Source of the DNA: Russula earlei
Lineage: Eukaryota > Basidiomycota > Agaricomycetes > Russulales > Russulaceae
Direction: 5' to 3'
DNA: 64,000 nucleotides
NCBI GenBank assembly: GCA_025769875.1
Contig: JAGFNK010000080.1
Span: 62,001-126,000, forward strand
Shown here: positions 21,810-35,100 of the stretch, piece after piece
Layout of the letters: every line of letters starts with the position of its first letter
How positions within the stretch are numbered: position 1 is the stretch's first letter
Position numbers and translations under genes: made by a program
Notes under the pieces: model-generated
The model's input: only the letters and a program-made list of their open reading frames with translations
Told to the model about the DNA's origin: nothing
Database searches by the model: none

Positions 21810-22478
21810 GTGGCTAAGATGACATTAGAGTTGGCTTCTGGCGCTGCGCCCTTATTTAATATATCTTCCGTGCCAGTTCTACTTACAACGCATATAATTA
21901 CAGTTCTTGTGAAAGAGAGGACAATTGTTGCAAGTGTAATTATCTGCCCTCTAGATTAGCTTACCAGCGTAACTGTGTAAGTCGGCACTGTAGCGTGCCG
22001 GTGCTGCCATGAGGAAAGGTTTATTCGCCCGAGGGGAACGATTAGACTCGGTACAGACGTGAAGAGGTAAAACACAGGCGAGAAAAGGGCTGTTGAGAGG
22101 TCCAGAGTTACCGCGTAGAAGTATGATGCGAACCTTTGAATATGATGGCCTTGCTCGCGGCCCAGACGTTCCAAAAGGCACGAGAGTTCTGATCAGATTC
22201 GAGATATATATCCAACCTTGCCTGTCCGTGAGAATATAGATCTTGGTCGGTTCCGAAAAATCCTCAGTAAGGACCGTTTGAAAATCATCCCTATATTCCG
22301 CCTTGCTTCCTGGGAGGTGCTAACAGAAGTGAGGGTTTTGACTGAGTATGAGCCGTCTTTCGTCCTTGTAACGGGCGAAATTCCAAAGAATTTCTGTCAG
22401 CTTCGAACCCTTGCCGAGTTCCTCTGCGACAGGAGATCAGATACCAGCGATGGGTGTTGGTAGGTTGGCGCTCACGCT
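21810..22478. other. No gene recognised (downstream of NACHT-WD40)
   Basis: This stretch presumably holds the 3' UTR of the NACHT-WD40 gene. Open frames up to about 80 codons occur on both strands, but none has recognisable features. Confidence 0.4.
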
Positions 22479-22950
22479 TCACAACATGGGGTTGTCGTGA
22501 GGATGGGATTCGAATAGAAGGAACTCGACGACGGTCATAGGATCTGACCATGCATTCGGAGCCGGCTGAGAGTCGGGGTGAGTGTGAGGTAGAGTAAGAT
22601 GGGCAAGGCTTACCTTCAACTTCTCTTTCAGTGTGTTCAGAATCCCCGAGGAGGACTTATCCTTCATCGTTGCTTCCGTCATCCTATCGCGGACAGTCTT
22701 CATGTGACTGGCATCCGACGTCGGATCCTTGGGGTGGTTGACGGCTTCATAAGCACTCAAGGTGGCGATGGCGGTTTCAAATTTGTTGTCCACCTCGGCA
22801 GACGTCTTTGTTTTTCACCTTTGCAGCTGAGCGGAGTGCGTCGTCAACGATCTTTAAGGCCCTGTTGATAAACGTCGTCAGAATGGAAGATGGCGTCGGC
22901 TTGCATGAGCCGAGGGCATTACATTCCGAGCTCGGCATCGGCGAGTGAAT
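22479..22950 (-). CDS. Hypothetical protein, helical exon
   Basis: On the minus strand two overlapping frames read TTFINRALKIVDDALRSAAK (about 22880-22820) and EVDNKFETAIATLSAYEAVN, then ASHMKTVRDRMTEATMKDKS and LNTLKEKLK, ending at a good donor (GTAAGC) near 22614. The composition is amphipathic-helical and charged. The two frames overlap with a shift near 22800, which could be an intron or a one-base indel. I do not recognise the family. It lies between the NACHT-WD40 gene and a repeat and could be the start of a second, mostly lost gene. Confidence 0.35.
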
Positions 22951-23142
22951 CTGGAGACTGCTCTTGCCCCTGCGACGAAGGTGCGACAGAGAGAGACGAG
23001 TTCTAGGGCCTGTTTTCGGTACGCCCTGCCAATGTTCTTCATGTACTTTCTGAAAGCTAATTTGTCGAAAGTGGGAGGGTTGTTGGTAGGAGTGGTGGGC
23101 ATCAGGTGCGAGGTGGAATACCAGAGTGTGAAACCATATCGC

Positions 23143-23705
23143 TGGCCACGGAATCACGTGCGGACCGCGCGTGATGCGTAACGCTTCGCATCCCTCCCAC
23201 ACCTTCCTCGCCTCTCGTTCCCAGCCCTCGCCACACCACGAACCATCTCGCGCCCAACGTCAAGATCTCGATCGTATCGCCCACCCCTCGCCACCGACCA
23301 TGCACGCACGCCACGCCCCGGCTCCCTTGACGCGTCCGCGTCTCAAACCTTTCATGACTGCGTCGACCGCCTCGCCTGGCCTCGAACTCCCTTTCACCAA
23401 CTATGACTTCCTTTCATTATATCTCCCTTTGGTACCCCCTTCATGTATATAAAAATCCCCTAGCTACTCTGTAGTAGGACAGTCTAGCAGGAGAATATAG
23501 TCCTCAAGTTCCCCCTCGTATCAGTCAGCCTGAAACAACCGCGCGCGATCCATCTCACCCCTCCCTTCACCCTTCCCTCTCTTACTCTCTTCCTCTCCTC
23601 TCTGTCCTCACTCTCGGATCAAGACAACTGTCTCGGATCACCGTCCAGCCCCACGAACTCAGCGCGCCCCGGACTGGCTCGCTTCAGAATACAGTCGACC
23701 GTGAC
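23143..23705 (+). repeat. Dispersed LTR-like repeat H, copy 1
   Basis: It starts TGGCCACGGAATCACG and is similar over about 560 bp to the reverse complement of 55483-56064. It contains TATATAAAAATC near 23446, followed by a small CTACT-CTGT-AGTAG hairpin, and a long pyrimidine-rich stretch (23545-23615). Size, promoter position and GC-rich ends fit a solo LTR. I could not find matching target duplications, so the class is inferred. Confidence 0.6.
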
Positions 23706-24359
23706 TGAGCGGGTCTTTAAGATACCCCCAAGGAACGCACGTTGAGCACATGCCGCCGAAAAGATAAGAAATGGTAGCTCGGGGTAAATGAACGGGGACG
23801 ACCCGAACAGGCAGGTCCAGTTTTGCCTTTTATATACACAACGATAATTTGGTCCCTCACGACATGTTTCGCTCCACACACACGACTCCGAGACTGCCCC
23901 GAGAGGATCATGGTTGTGGTTCGTTCGTACGGTTCACCGCTGTGGCCCACGCAGCGTCTCTAGGCAATTCCAAACGGTTCGTTGAATGGGTGGTGAGTGA
24001 CTGCTGAGCGTTACTCAGAACTTCGGTCGGCGGTTGAACGAGTGACCTTTGTCCCACATCGCGCAACTGCGGCTCGTCGTCTACGGACTGGGGGGATGGA
24101 GGGTTCACATTTCTTATGGAAGTTATGCATACCCACCCTTGCTTTACGATAACTGTACTCCGTCAATCTCTGACTCGACGGAAAGCAACTGGGAAGCGTG
24201 TCGGGGCTTCTATGATCGTCGGCGATTCGTCGCCCCATACGGCATTTATGCTTACTAATCGCCCTCGCGACTTCCACCAAGTTCCGAGTCACCAGATGAA
24301 TCTGACCATTTGGCCCAACTCATGAAACATGTCCATCGCTGCTTGCATCTCCATCGCCT
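23706..24359. other. No gene recognised
   Basis: Between repeat H and the KIN1-like fragment there are only short open frames on both strands. A kinase catalytic domain for the KIN1 fragment was looked for here (HRD, DFG, APE motifs) and not seen. Confidence 0.45.
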
Positions 24360-24376
24360 TCCCAGTCACAGCTCTC

Positions 24377-26947
24377 ATCTGATGTCAACCAGAAAGAGCC
24401 CCCAGATCCGACACGCGGCTATCACCGATCTACTATCTCGCCCAGGAGAAAATGGAGCGTGACAGGGTGTATGGCGTGGGCCACTTCGCGAGCTCGCAAT
24501 TGTCTCTGAACCCTCCGCAACCTGCTCCAGAAGGGGCACCTCCACCCACCCCTTCAAAGCAGGCCGTTCAACTCGCCGTGCCGGCTTCTGCGGTAACGCC
24601 ACTGGTGGCGCGGACTACACCATTCGGCCATCACGCCTACCAGCTCCGGAATCTTTGCACTTTTCCAAAATGTCATACGACTCTTCGGTTACTCCTTCCC
24701 CAACTGGGACAACGTTCCAGCAACAACAACAGCATCCACGATTTCGTGCGCGTGATGCCGGTCTACCCATCCCGAAGCAAGTGGACCTCTCCCCACCGTC
24801 GCCGATTATCATTCATGACGGGCCGGACCCTACCACCGATGTGGTACCTGCTGGCCCAGCAAGCGCGACACTGCCGCGCCCCGCCGGCGTCTACCCATCG
24901 CCGTTCTCACAGCATGAGTCACCGCCAAGGCGTTCCGCGCGGCTTGGTGAGCATGTTTGGAGGTGGAGGTGGGGGACCCGCTGGCGTGAGTGAGCATGGA
25001 CAGCTCAGAGTCAACGTTCATTCCTCTGTAAATGGACACGATCGACCCCGGACTGCTGGTCCCGAACTCACCACATTCTCTGAACATATGGAGGACGAGC
25101 AAGCGGCCGCCGCGACGGACGCTCCGGACTCGCCGCCGGAAGTCGTGCTGTTCCCTGCAACACCCCCGTCATCCGCAGGCGCCACATTCGTCCGTAAGTT
25201 CGGCAACCTTCAGGTGGGTGGAAGCATTCGTGGTGCGGGGGACCGCGCTGGCAAGCGGACCAGCATCTTGAGTGGATTTGGTTCCCCACGCCCATCCGCA
25301 GACCTGGATCACGCAGTCTCAGAGGGGGAGAAGAAGGTTACAGCGTCGCCACCGAACGAGAAAACGGAACTGTCCACGTCGGCACCTACTTCCCCTACTG
25401 CGGGCACCGACACCGCGCCAGCGGCCGCTGAGGAGGATGGCGATGTGGGGATGCACGTCACCGCGACGGGCAGCATCTCACACAGTCAGACACAGCCTCT
25501 ACACCGACGCGCAGCGACAATCCTCGACCCACAGGGCCACGCGAAGCGACATGAACGCAGAAGCAGTACCGGAGGTGCATTGTTGTTGAGTGTCGGTGGC
25601 ACGATCGGGCGTCACCGGCGGCCGTCGACTAGCCACGGGGTTGCCACGGGACGGGCGATGCAGCTCGAGCGACCGTTCGCGCAGACGACAGAGGTGCCAG
25701 AGGAGGATGTTTCGGGGCGCCGGTCAGGGCCAGCTCGTGTGAACGGTGCCGGGACTGGGTTCGAGTTGACGGACGGGGAGGATGAGCCAAATCCCAACGC
25801 GGCTGACAAGGACTTCAAGCCTGTGTTCCTGAAAGGCCTGTTTAGGTACGTGTAACTGCCCAATGTTGTCGCGTCGTCTTGCAGGCAATAATTATGCGCG
25901 TGTCCTTGTCATTATAGTGTCGCTACGACGTCCACCAAGCCGCCAGCGGTGCTCAAAACGGATATCCGACGCGTGCTGGACCGTATGCAAGTGCAGTACA
26001 GAGAAACCAAGACCGGGTTCGACTGCATACACCTTCCCTCGATTGACATCTCGTCGCTGCAGGACCCGCACGGGACGTCGACGCCAACGCCGAGAAAGCA
26101 TCACAAGCAGAGCTCGACAGGTTCTGGCGACTCTGGAGGCACGACGAGGCGCATCGTTCGTAAGGCATCGAAGCTCTCCTTCGGCATGAGCCGCAAAGAC
26201 AAAGTCCGCGGTGAGGGGAGCATGAATGGCAGCCCGCACAAAGAGAGAGACAAGGACAAGGACAAGGAATTGCCTGGCCGTCCGTCCGTCGGCGGCGTTG
26301 GCGGCAACGGCGGGCCCATGTTCGGCGCGACGCCGAGCAGCGGCTCGTCTTCTTTCTTCAATGTCTCATCCAACACGCCGACCGTTCACGCGGACGATAA
26401 TGTCTCGGCCACGTTGAACGCAGAGGAATCGCCACGCCGCTCTCATTCGCCAGCGAGGGGCAAGAACCTGCCACCGATTCCGCGCGATTTTGGTGCGCCG
26501 GCGACACAACCGCAGGAGCAAGAGCAAGAGCAGCTGCACCGACTCCTGGTGAGCCCCCCTCCAGCTGGGGAAGTCATCGACCGCGAGGTATGGGCCAGAA
26601 CACGCTCTCCGTCAGGTTTGAGGTCAACATCTTCAAGGCTAGAATTCCCCCACCCCTCCAATGGACGAGTTCGTGTTGATCTGATTTTTCTCTTTCTCTA
26701 GGTCCCGTGGTTGCCATTACACGGCATCCAATTCCGCCGCGCGAGCGGAGATGGATGGCAGTACCAGATGCTCGCGATGCGAGTTCTGACGGAGCTGAAG
26801 CTCTGGCATCCTAACGCCCATATGACCAAGACCAGGATATCCTTCTCAACCCTGGGTTCTTCCCAAAACGCGCGCTCGACCTCGTCACGCCCCGCCCCCT
26901 TCTGCCCTGCAGCATCCTTCACACCCCACGAAAACGAACTGACATGA
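24377..26947 (+). pseudogene. KIN1/KIN2 (MARK-related) kinase, C-terminal regulatory part with KA1-like end
   Basis: KIN1-type kinases act at sites of polarised growth; their tail carries an autoinhibitory, lipid-binding KA1 domain. Conserved tail blocks are visible: KEPPDPT, then after a frame slip YYLAQEKMERDRVYG and HFASSQLSLN (24430-24520); a Ser/Pro-rich linker; FKPVFLKGLF; an intron at about 25846-25919; VATTSTKPPAVLKTDIRRVL, DRMQVQYRETKTGFDCIH and LPSIDISS; then KNLPPIPRDF, GEVIDREV, a shift, and NTLSVRFEVNIFK. A last intron (26640-26701) precedes VPWLPLHGIQFRR, GWQYQMLAMRVLTELKL. The donor at 26640 is GCTAGA, a poor site. No kinase domain is found upstream. The frame breaks near 24415, 24640-24900 and 26590. 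Probably a 5'-truncated pseudogene. Confidence 0.72.
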
Positions 26948-28903
26948 TACTCTACGTCTCGTACGCACAACATATGGCGCTCTCCTTTTGTTTTATATGC
27001 TTGTTACCGCGGCCTTCCAACCCCTCCACCCCTTCCCCACCTGCATTTTAGCGTCCTCACGCCCCCTGATAATTGACTTAGACGGCCGTTCCCTCCGAAA
27101 CCCGCTGCCGCAGGCTGTGTGTCACGGCCATGCTGTCCTCCATCGTATCTATATTCTCCTAGCCTCTCTGGAAAGGGCTTTGTATGATTGCTTCCTACTA
27201 TGATCAGGTCTTTTTTTGGAGGGTTCCTTTGCTGTCCTCTCGCGTGTCGTACTTCACCACGTCAACTTTCGACTTGACATCATGTTGCGTGTGGGGCTGG
27301 CGATGTCCCGATCCATGTCATATAAACGAATTCCACGACAGATTGGGTGTGTTGGGCTTTCTTTCGATGAGCTACGTCTTCGCCCGTTGGATTTGTGTAA
27401 TGTGCTGCTACGTTACATATTCAAATGAAATCTTTCTAACACTTGGGCGGAGACTCGAAGGATGTCTGGCAGTCACAATGAAACAACTGGATGTTCAAAG
27501 AGATGACGTGAACCAGGTCATCACACGCGTCCTCTGAACGACACACCGACTCAACCACAGTATAATTTTTGTTTTTTAAACACTTCCTCGTGATTCCATG
27601 TCGTCGTCGTGATTGCCTGCGACCGATATGTATACGCGGCGAGGGCGAAGGGGAAGCGATGAAGCAACAAGGCGAGCGGCGCGAGCGGCCAACGAGAGTA
27701 TTCTCAATGGAGTCGATCCAAAAGTAGAATTGACCAAATGGGGCGGCTCAAGCGATGGTTTTGCTCGAATCTGACCATGCCTTGTGTGGCTGAGCCGAGC
27801 CAAGATGGACCAGACCAGGCTGTGACAGCACTACTACTGCAATGTAATACTTTCAAATGATCAACACTGGCAGAATGTGATCATGTGGCTCAACCGGCGT
27901 CAGTATTCCTAACTTTTACTTTTTGAGCCTCGTGCAAGCGTGAGCAAGCGGGAAAACCTCGACAAGCTGCCAGCTGAACAAGCCAGGTCACATTTTCTAA
28001 AAAGATAGGTGTTTCGACAAAATAAAAAGTTATGGAAAGTGTGAAAAGCTACAAAAGTCTATGAAAAGTTACGTGAGTGAACTACTATTTGGATAGGATG
28101 CACATTCAAGTTATAAAATCATTAAAATGTAGGCATAAAGATTGGTATTGCGGCGGCGCCAAAGAGTTCAAGTCAGTCACATGAAATTGAGAACGGTCAG
28201 AAGAGGTGAACATACGAGTTAGGGAGCTCGGTAGCTCAGGGTAAATTCCACTTTTCATTTTGGGCGAGGGGCTGGGGCGATGCGAGGAAGGAGGGTGAGT
28301 GAGAGCGTGTGTGTGTGTGTGTGCGTGCGTTGTGTGTGCCGACGTGCGTGGCCATGCATGTGCTCCAGGACGCCGATCCGAGTCGGGGCCATCTTGGTCT
28401 TTTTGGAAAATGCTGGTGGCAAAAGGTGTCGATGGGGCTGTGATGCTGGTGTTGGACAAAACTAATATTTTGGTGGCTGACGATGCTGAGGAAAGATTGA
28501 GGCCGCAACGGTGACGGCTGGCGAGACTAGGCTAGTGATACTGAGACAACGGGGGCGATGGCAACTGGGGCTACAACGGTGGGCGGTGCTGAGACTACTA
28601 CGGACAGGGCTGAAGCGGAAAAGGCTGAGGGCGAACCAGAGGCTCCAGTAAGCAGGGTAGAGACGACAGATGAAGTGGAAATGATGAGGGGAGAGACTGA
28701 TGCACAGACAGGGACGGCAGCTGTGAGCGTTACTGGGGCTGCAACTACAGAGAAAGTGGAAACCAAGATGTAGTGGCTGTTCTCCTGGTGGAAGGCTGAG
28801 GGTGCAGAGGTGGAGGCGGCGGTGACAGCGGGAAAGAAGGCGATGGGTGAGACAGTGGGGAGGAGCTCCTGCTGTTCAGGATGTTGCATAGACTCGACTC
28901 TGT
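26948..28903. other. No convincing gene; simple-sequence regions
   Basis: This region holds the likely 3' flank of the KIN1-like fragment, a (GT)n microsatellite at about 28306-28336, and a Thr/Ala/Glu-rich open frame at 28558-28773. That frame is also open on the other strand and looks like low-complexity sequence, not a gene. No repeat from elsewhere in the window is recognised until the chimeric segment begins at 28904. Confidence 0.4.
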
Positions 28904-29065
28904 GGCGTGACGTGCCACCATGAGCTCTGCAAAGCTGGGAACAACCTCCGCTCCAGTACTGTACTGGCAGTTGCGGTGTGGTGCGGCGGGATTGCGAAGC
29001 ATTACACATCACGTGCGGACCGCAACATGACCAGCTATATGGCTCACCTTACAACATAGACGCCA

Positions 29066-30004
<939 letters not shown>

Positions 30005-30166
30005 TGAGAGGGTTATGCTACACCCCACTCATTTTTCCAGCATGGATATCTAATCGCACAGACATGTTGCACAAACTACATGGTGGGAGGCTTCGCAAGA
30101 TGAGGGATTATGATAAGAGTTTGCACAAGATGACGAGGGAGTAGACATGGAAAACATCGCCAGCTT

Positions 30167-31000
30167 TTACTTATTTTCTTCCGATTCTGCCTCGGGGTGC
30201 ACGCTCATCGCGATGGCCCGCGCAATCATCTCTTCCTCCATCAGGTCCTCTTCCCTCTAACGTTCCTCAGTCATCTCGACGTCGGGAACGGCGTGACCTT
30301 CAGAGAGCACAAGTGCCTGCTGCAGGTCCGCCTCTTCGCCTTTGTTGGTGGCGGCCGCCAGCTGAGAAGGTCGCGCCAGCGCACCGTCTTGACCAGCCGC
30401 TGCTTGCGCAGCCGCACCCGGTGGTGGTTGGGGCAGGGCGTTGGCAGCTGCCTGCCGCACCGCCTCCTCTTCCATGGAGTTTCATCTTGTGACTCGGCAT
30501 CTGTAGTTGGACGTTGCTCTCCTCGGTGGTGTTCACATTACTCAATGACCTATGTGAGCAAGTCCTTAGATGAAACGAACCCACACACGCAGACCGCTTT
30601 TCTTTCTTAAACGCTCGATGAGACATTGAGCAGCGGTATTGGCCGGTCACTCTCCAACGTCTGGAAAGGGAAAGTCGTGTGAAAGGGTTTAGGATAGGGT
30701 GAAGAGGGCACGATTTACCCTCGAGCATGTTTTTGATAGCACGGAACGTTCTGCAACGTCCTTTTCAACGATAAATTGCTCGGTGACGAGGAGAACCATT
30801 GTGAGCATGGACATCCACAGAGCCTGTTTTGGTTTTTTGGCTTTTTTTTTTTTTTGGTTAGTATGCTGGGTTTTGTTGTCGGGTCGGGAGGTCAGAGGAC
30901 AGAGGAAATACCATGGCCAACTCGGGGTCGAGGCTGGGGTTGATGCCAAACTCAAACTGCAACACGCCACCAGCACCAGTGCCGGCAACACTGCCCACAT
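30167..31000 (-). pseudogene. RPN10 C-terminal fragment, copy 2, split by a SKP1 fragment
   Basis: Same arrangement as copy 1, with more of the 5' side. From about 31000 downwards the minus strand reads a Gly/Ala-rich stretch (VAGTGAGGVLQFEFG) and INPSLDPELAM. The intron is 30911-30824 (branch CATACTAACC), then ALWMSM at 30823-30806. The SKP1 fragment interrupts, and the frame resumes at 30475 with MEEEAVRQAAANALP, DLQQALVLSEGH and DVEMTEE, ending with the UIM-like helix and TAA at 30169-30167. It has the same premature stop after DVEMTEER as copy 1, so that stop predates the duplication. The N-terminal domain is cut off by the LTR-B copy starting at about 31000. Confidence 0.78.
30600..30799 (-). 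pseudogene. SKP1 N-terminal fragment, copy 2, inside RPN10
   Basis: From ATG 30799-30797 the minus strand reads MVLLVT, lacks three codons (SDN) present in copy 1, and continues EQFIVEKDVAERSVL. Exon 1 ends at 30719. The intron 30718-30661 matches that of copy 1, and exon 2 begins DVGE with the same lost base. It is a broken N-terminal third of the SCF adaptor, at the identical nested position in RPN10. Confidence 0.75.
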
Positions 31001-32151
31001 GGTTATGGAATAAGGGCTCAGTCTTGTGTGTAAAAGACTGTCTTCAGGTTAGTATGCTAACCTATGGAATAAGGGCTATGTACAGTATTAGCTATAAAGA
31101 AATGTAAAGGAAGGTGTAGTACTGACCTCAGTCTTGTGTGTAAAAGACTGAGGGAGAATGAAAGATTTTTTTTTTTTTTTTTTTGGAAAGCGTTTATTCT
31201 GGTAGTTAAGTATGGTAACTACTCAGAATAAGTGTTAGATAGCAGGAGAAAAAGGTTCAGCCCTATCTAACGCGCTGTAGCCAGTGCGTGGACTGGGTGT
31301 GAGGGTAAAATGCACTTATGCACAACCCCATTAGGGGACAGTGTGGGACTCAGGGCACCTAGCCTGGGGGGCGGGGCTAAGGTGACCTCCTACCCACTAA
31401 AACCTCATGGAATGAGAGCCAGTTTGTTGGGAGTTCCATGGTTTTCTTGAGGAGGTGTTCCCAGGTATCCTTAACTAATCGGCAGGACCCTTTATCTCTT
31501 ATAATTTTGGTTGCAGTAATTTTGTTGTCGGTAAGTCTCATGTTGATGATACATAACCACCTTGTGCTGGGGGGTGGAGAGGGGGGGAAGTTGTGGAGGC
31601 GAGTTCTGTGTGAAGGGGTAACAAAGGGAGCTGAGTTTCATTGGATGAAAGGGAACTGAGGGTGGGGATTGGAAGTGAAAAGGCCTTGTGGTGGCATGGG
31701 TGTGGTGTGGTGGCATGGAGGATGGGGTAGGAGGGAGTGGTTGGCAGGTTGGCCGTGAGTGTAGCATTCTGTTCTCAGTGGGAGGGTGGGACATGGGAGT
31801 CCATTGTAGAGGGTGGGCGTGTTGACTGACCCAATGGGGGTTGAAGGCATGGTAGTGCAGGCATCATGTTATATTTGTATCACTGTTTAGTGGTAATGCT
31901 TTACTGGGGTAGGCAGTTTAATGTAGGGATGTAGTGTTATTGTCTTTGTTGGGGGCCGTTGTTGGCCGTGGCTCAGACGGGTGGTTCTGACCTTGCAGAG
32001 CCCACTGTTGTCTTCATTGTTGCCCATCCTTGCCCCAGTTTTACTGTGGGAAAATCTGCACTGGTGGTGGTAGTGGTTCAAGGAGCCCCTTGGGAGAATG
32101 AACGATAACTAAATTCGAATTATTTACATGTACGGTCCAAATTGTCCGTTC
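31000..32151 (+). repeat. LTR-B copy split by a poly(A) retroposon
   Basis: 31000-31166 matches LTR-B from its start (somewhat eroded) through both TATAAAAG palindromes, and 32092-32151 matches its continuation (AACTAAATTCGAATTATTTAC and GGCACTTA). The 3' end differs from 15360: the sequence turns into CACTGTGGG and a C run. The left end abuts RPN10 copy 2. Confidence 0.75.
31167..32091 (-). mobile_element. Poly(A)-tailed retroposon insertion (non-LTR type), about 0.9 kb
   Basis: It begins on the plus strand with a run of 19 T (31166-31184), so the element lies on the minus strand with a 3' poly(A) tail. The flanks carry a near-perfect 15-bp duplication, GGGAGAATGAAAGAT at 31152-31166 and GGGAGAATGAACGAT at 32092-32106. 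A variable-length target duplication with a poly(A) tail is the mark of LINE-type target-primed insertion. The body contains a frame reading MRLTDNKITATKIIRDKG and LVKDTWEHLLKKTMELP (about 31540-31420, minus), not recognised. No RT motif is visible, so it is either 5'-truncated or a SINE-like passenger. Confidence 0.75.
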
Positions 32152-35100
32152 ATGTGGCACTTACACTGTGGGCCCCCCCCACTGTTAATAAGGGATTTAG
32201 GTTGAACTTATTGGAAATGTAATCTAAAAATGTCTAGAATGTGAATCTGAAGAACAGTTAGAAGTTATTTACAATGTACACTGCAATAACAACACAATAA
32301 TCTGACTGGATATATTGTGAATACATTTGCAATGTAGATGTCTATAAAACCTGCATGTGTCCAAGGCATTCATAGACAATGATTTTCCATTTTCCATTTA
32401 TAATGGAATGGCCAAAAATAATTATGATATAATTCCAATGATTCCTGTGACCTCATTAAGGAGATATTCCACGCGACGTCCAATTTTGGAACATTCCGAG
32501 TCAATGACTTGAGTCAAAAAGACTTAAGATGTTAAATTGACTTCAAAATCTTAACATGCAAGTTGCGATGTATATGAATATCGTGATATCTATTCACAAC
32601 GAGTATATAACATTGCAATACATGTGGCCAACCATTAAAACCCTTCCTCATAGAGGGGTGGCCAGAGGTACACACATGGCCAACAGATGACAGAGCGTGC
32701 ATGCAAGCCCCCACACAGATTACAGTTCCAGTGAAGCATGTCAGGCGACATGCAAGTAAGATCGTAAGGCAGTTGAGACCAGGGGAAAGAAGGAGGAAAG
32801 GAAAAGCAAGAAGTGTTCTCCAGCTCACTGACATGACACAGCTTGAAGGTCAGTGTGAGGCCAATAATACGTTGAAGTGGAGGCGCAACAGATGGAAGGC
32901 GAGAGCGGGACAGTTGAAGGATGAAAGGAAAATATGAATGTGGGTTGGAAAGGTGGAGGAGAATCGAACGCATTGATGTCAATTTGGCTTGGGAACCACG
33001 CAGCACACAGGGGAGAGATATTCAGAACCAAAGATTTGGGGAGTGGGGGTACGAGAGATGCGAATGGGGGTTGGTGTGAGTAGGAGAAACAAAAATGAGG
33101 TCTGTGCAAGGAATCCGAAATGCGTAAGGTAAACAAGATTGATCAGTAGCAAACAAGTCAAAGAAAACAAACGGAGTTGGAGAATTCATAGCAAAACAGA
33201 GGTGGAAAGGTAGTGTACGAAGTATTGACCGCAGTAATTGTGCATCATCGGGGCACTGAGCCCTCGCATCTGACTGTGGTGACAATGGCGAAAGGTGGAA
33301 GAACACGTCATACTGGTGGCAGCGGGGCGATGCGATGAAAGGCAATCAAGGGCGGGCTGGGCGGCAGGGGTGGAATTGCTATGTGATGAAAGGAAGTTGA
33401 TAGTGGGAGTGTGAGATGGTCGACGAGTTCACGAGGCGGCAGACTGGGAAATGATGAAAGGACAAAGAAGGTGATGACGTGGTCATTGAAGGTGCAAGGC
33501 GGCAGACTTGGAAACAATGAAAGGTCAAGAGAAATGATGACGTGGTCGATGAGGTGCGAGGAAGTGGGCTGGAAAGGCATGAAAGGACAAGAAATGGTGG
33601 CATCCGCATTTTGAGAATGGTCTGGGAAACTGGTGATGTCATTCTTGTGAGGCCTGAGGGAAGGTGGTGGTGAAAGGAATGGAATGGAAAATTGCTGGTG
33701 AGGAGAAACGCAGAGGGAGAAACTTGATAGAGGGACGTGTGAGGTGTAGGAGTTTGTGTTCGTGGGGATCATGTCGGCAGTCAACCAATACCCCCAGATC
33801 AATGACTCCATGGCCAGCGAGAATCTGCCTTACACCAGGTGATTGTATCTCCTCTGCCATGCCATTGTCACCCAGCCAAGTGGCATTGTGGTCTCAAAAC
33901 CCTCCATGGAGAATGTTGATGGATTCCTGAGCAGTGCCTTGGTCACCATGGACAAAATCCATTCGCACAGCTGCGCCCCGGTCAGTGTTGCCATTGTTTA
34001 TGTTGGTGGTGTGTTTGAGAGAGACGGGTGACACACCTTGACACCCAGACAGTGTTCTAAAACCTCCTCCAGCCACTTGGATAGTGAGCCGTGATGATCA
34101 CCATATCTGAGAGACAAGTGCCCACCTTTGTTTTGATGTTCTCTAATGATGTAGGGTTGTCGACCTTTGGGGGGTGAACACCTGCAAGTGCATCAGTGGA
34201 TAGAACTGAGCAGCATGATGAGGGCGGCGGGCATACAGAGTGCCCAGGCTGGGCCCTGTGCAGCATACATCGGATTGGCAGGTACTGCAATGAGAAAGAG
34301 CATTTGCCGAGGGGAACAAGCATAGATCGTTGGTGCTTGAGTCGAAGTCATAGGTGTAGAGGAGGCTTGAGGCAAAATGATGTCTGTGGGCGAAGGCGTT
34401 GGCAGAATGAGATGTTATTGAAAGTGTCATTGTCAAGGCAGGCAAGATGTTGACGAGAGCGTTGGTGGGTCCAGGTGTGAGTGTACGATGTATCTAAGAT
34501 GGGTGGGACCATTAGCGAAGACAAAACAGAAAACAGATCAATAAAGACACATCCTGGAAACAGTGAGTGGTGGGGCTCATTCGAGACAGAGGTGAGACTT
34601 TAGAGATGGAAGAGAGCTGACGAGAGCAATGTACTCAAAGTGAATTCCGCTGCCCGACTTCAAAGATGAAGTCAGGTTTATTTACTGTGAAGACATTTAG
34701 TGCTAAGCATGGGTCGGCTGATATCATACTGAGGTGAGCAAGTGTGTTCCGAAGGTGGGTAGTCAGGGAAAAAAGGGTTTTGAATCCGCAAGACGATGTG
34801 TGCGCTGCTAAAACAAGGCTGGTGTACCATGGGCATGAGTCTAAATCCAAGAGAGAACAAAAGAAAAACACTGTAAGTAGTTAGGACGTATGATCTGAAA
34901 CATGGTGGGGATATGTAGCACAGTCAAGGGTGAGACCATCATGCCAAGTGATAGTGAATCTGAAGCAGAGAAAAGGTGGCTGGTACCAGAAATGAGATAA
35001 ATGTACACTGTCAAAACAGTCTGGAACCCAAAAGGTGGTCGTGCATGTTGACGATGAGGGTGTTGGTGTGTTGTCAGTGGCGAGCCTAATCTAGGAAAAG

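Noticed and set aside
28558..28773. Thr/Glu/Ala-rich open frame as a gene
   Set aside because: The opposite strand is equally open and rich in Ser/Val/Ala. This is low-complexity sequence without splice or start support.
33894..34323. Minus-strand frames with ordinary residue mix as a conserved enzyme fragment
   Set aside because: No motif could be tied to a family, and the frames are short and broken. They are noted within the unassigned region only.
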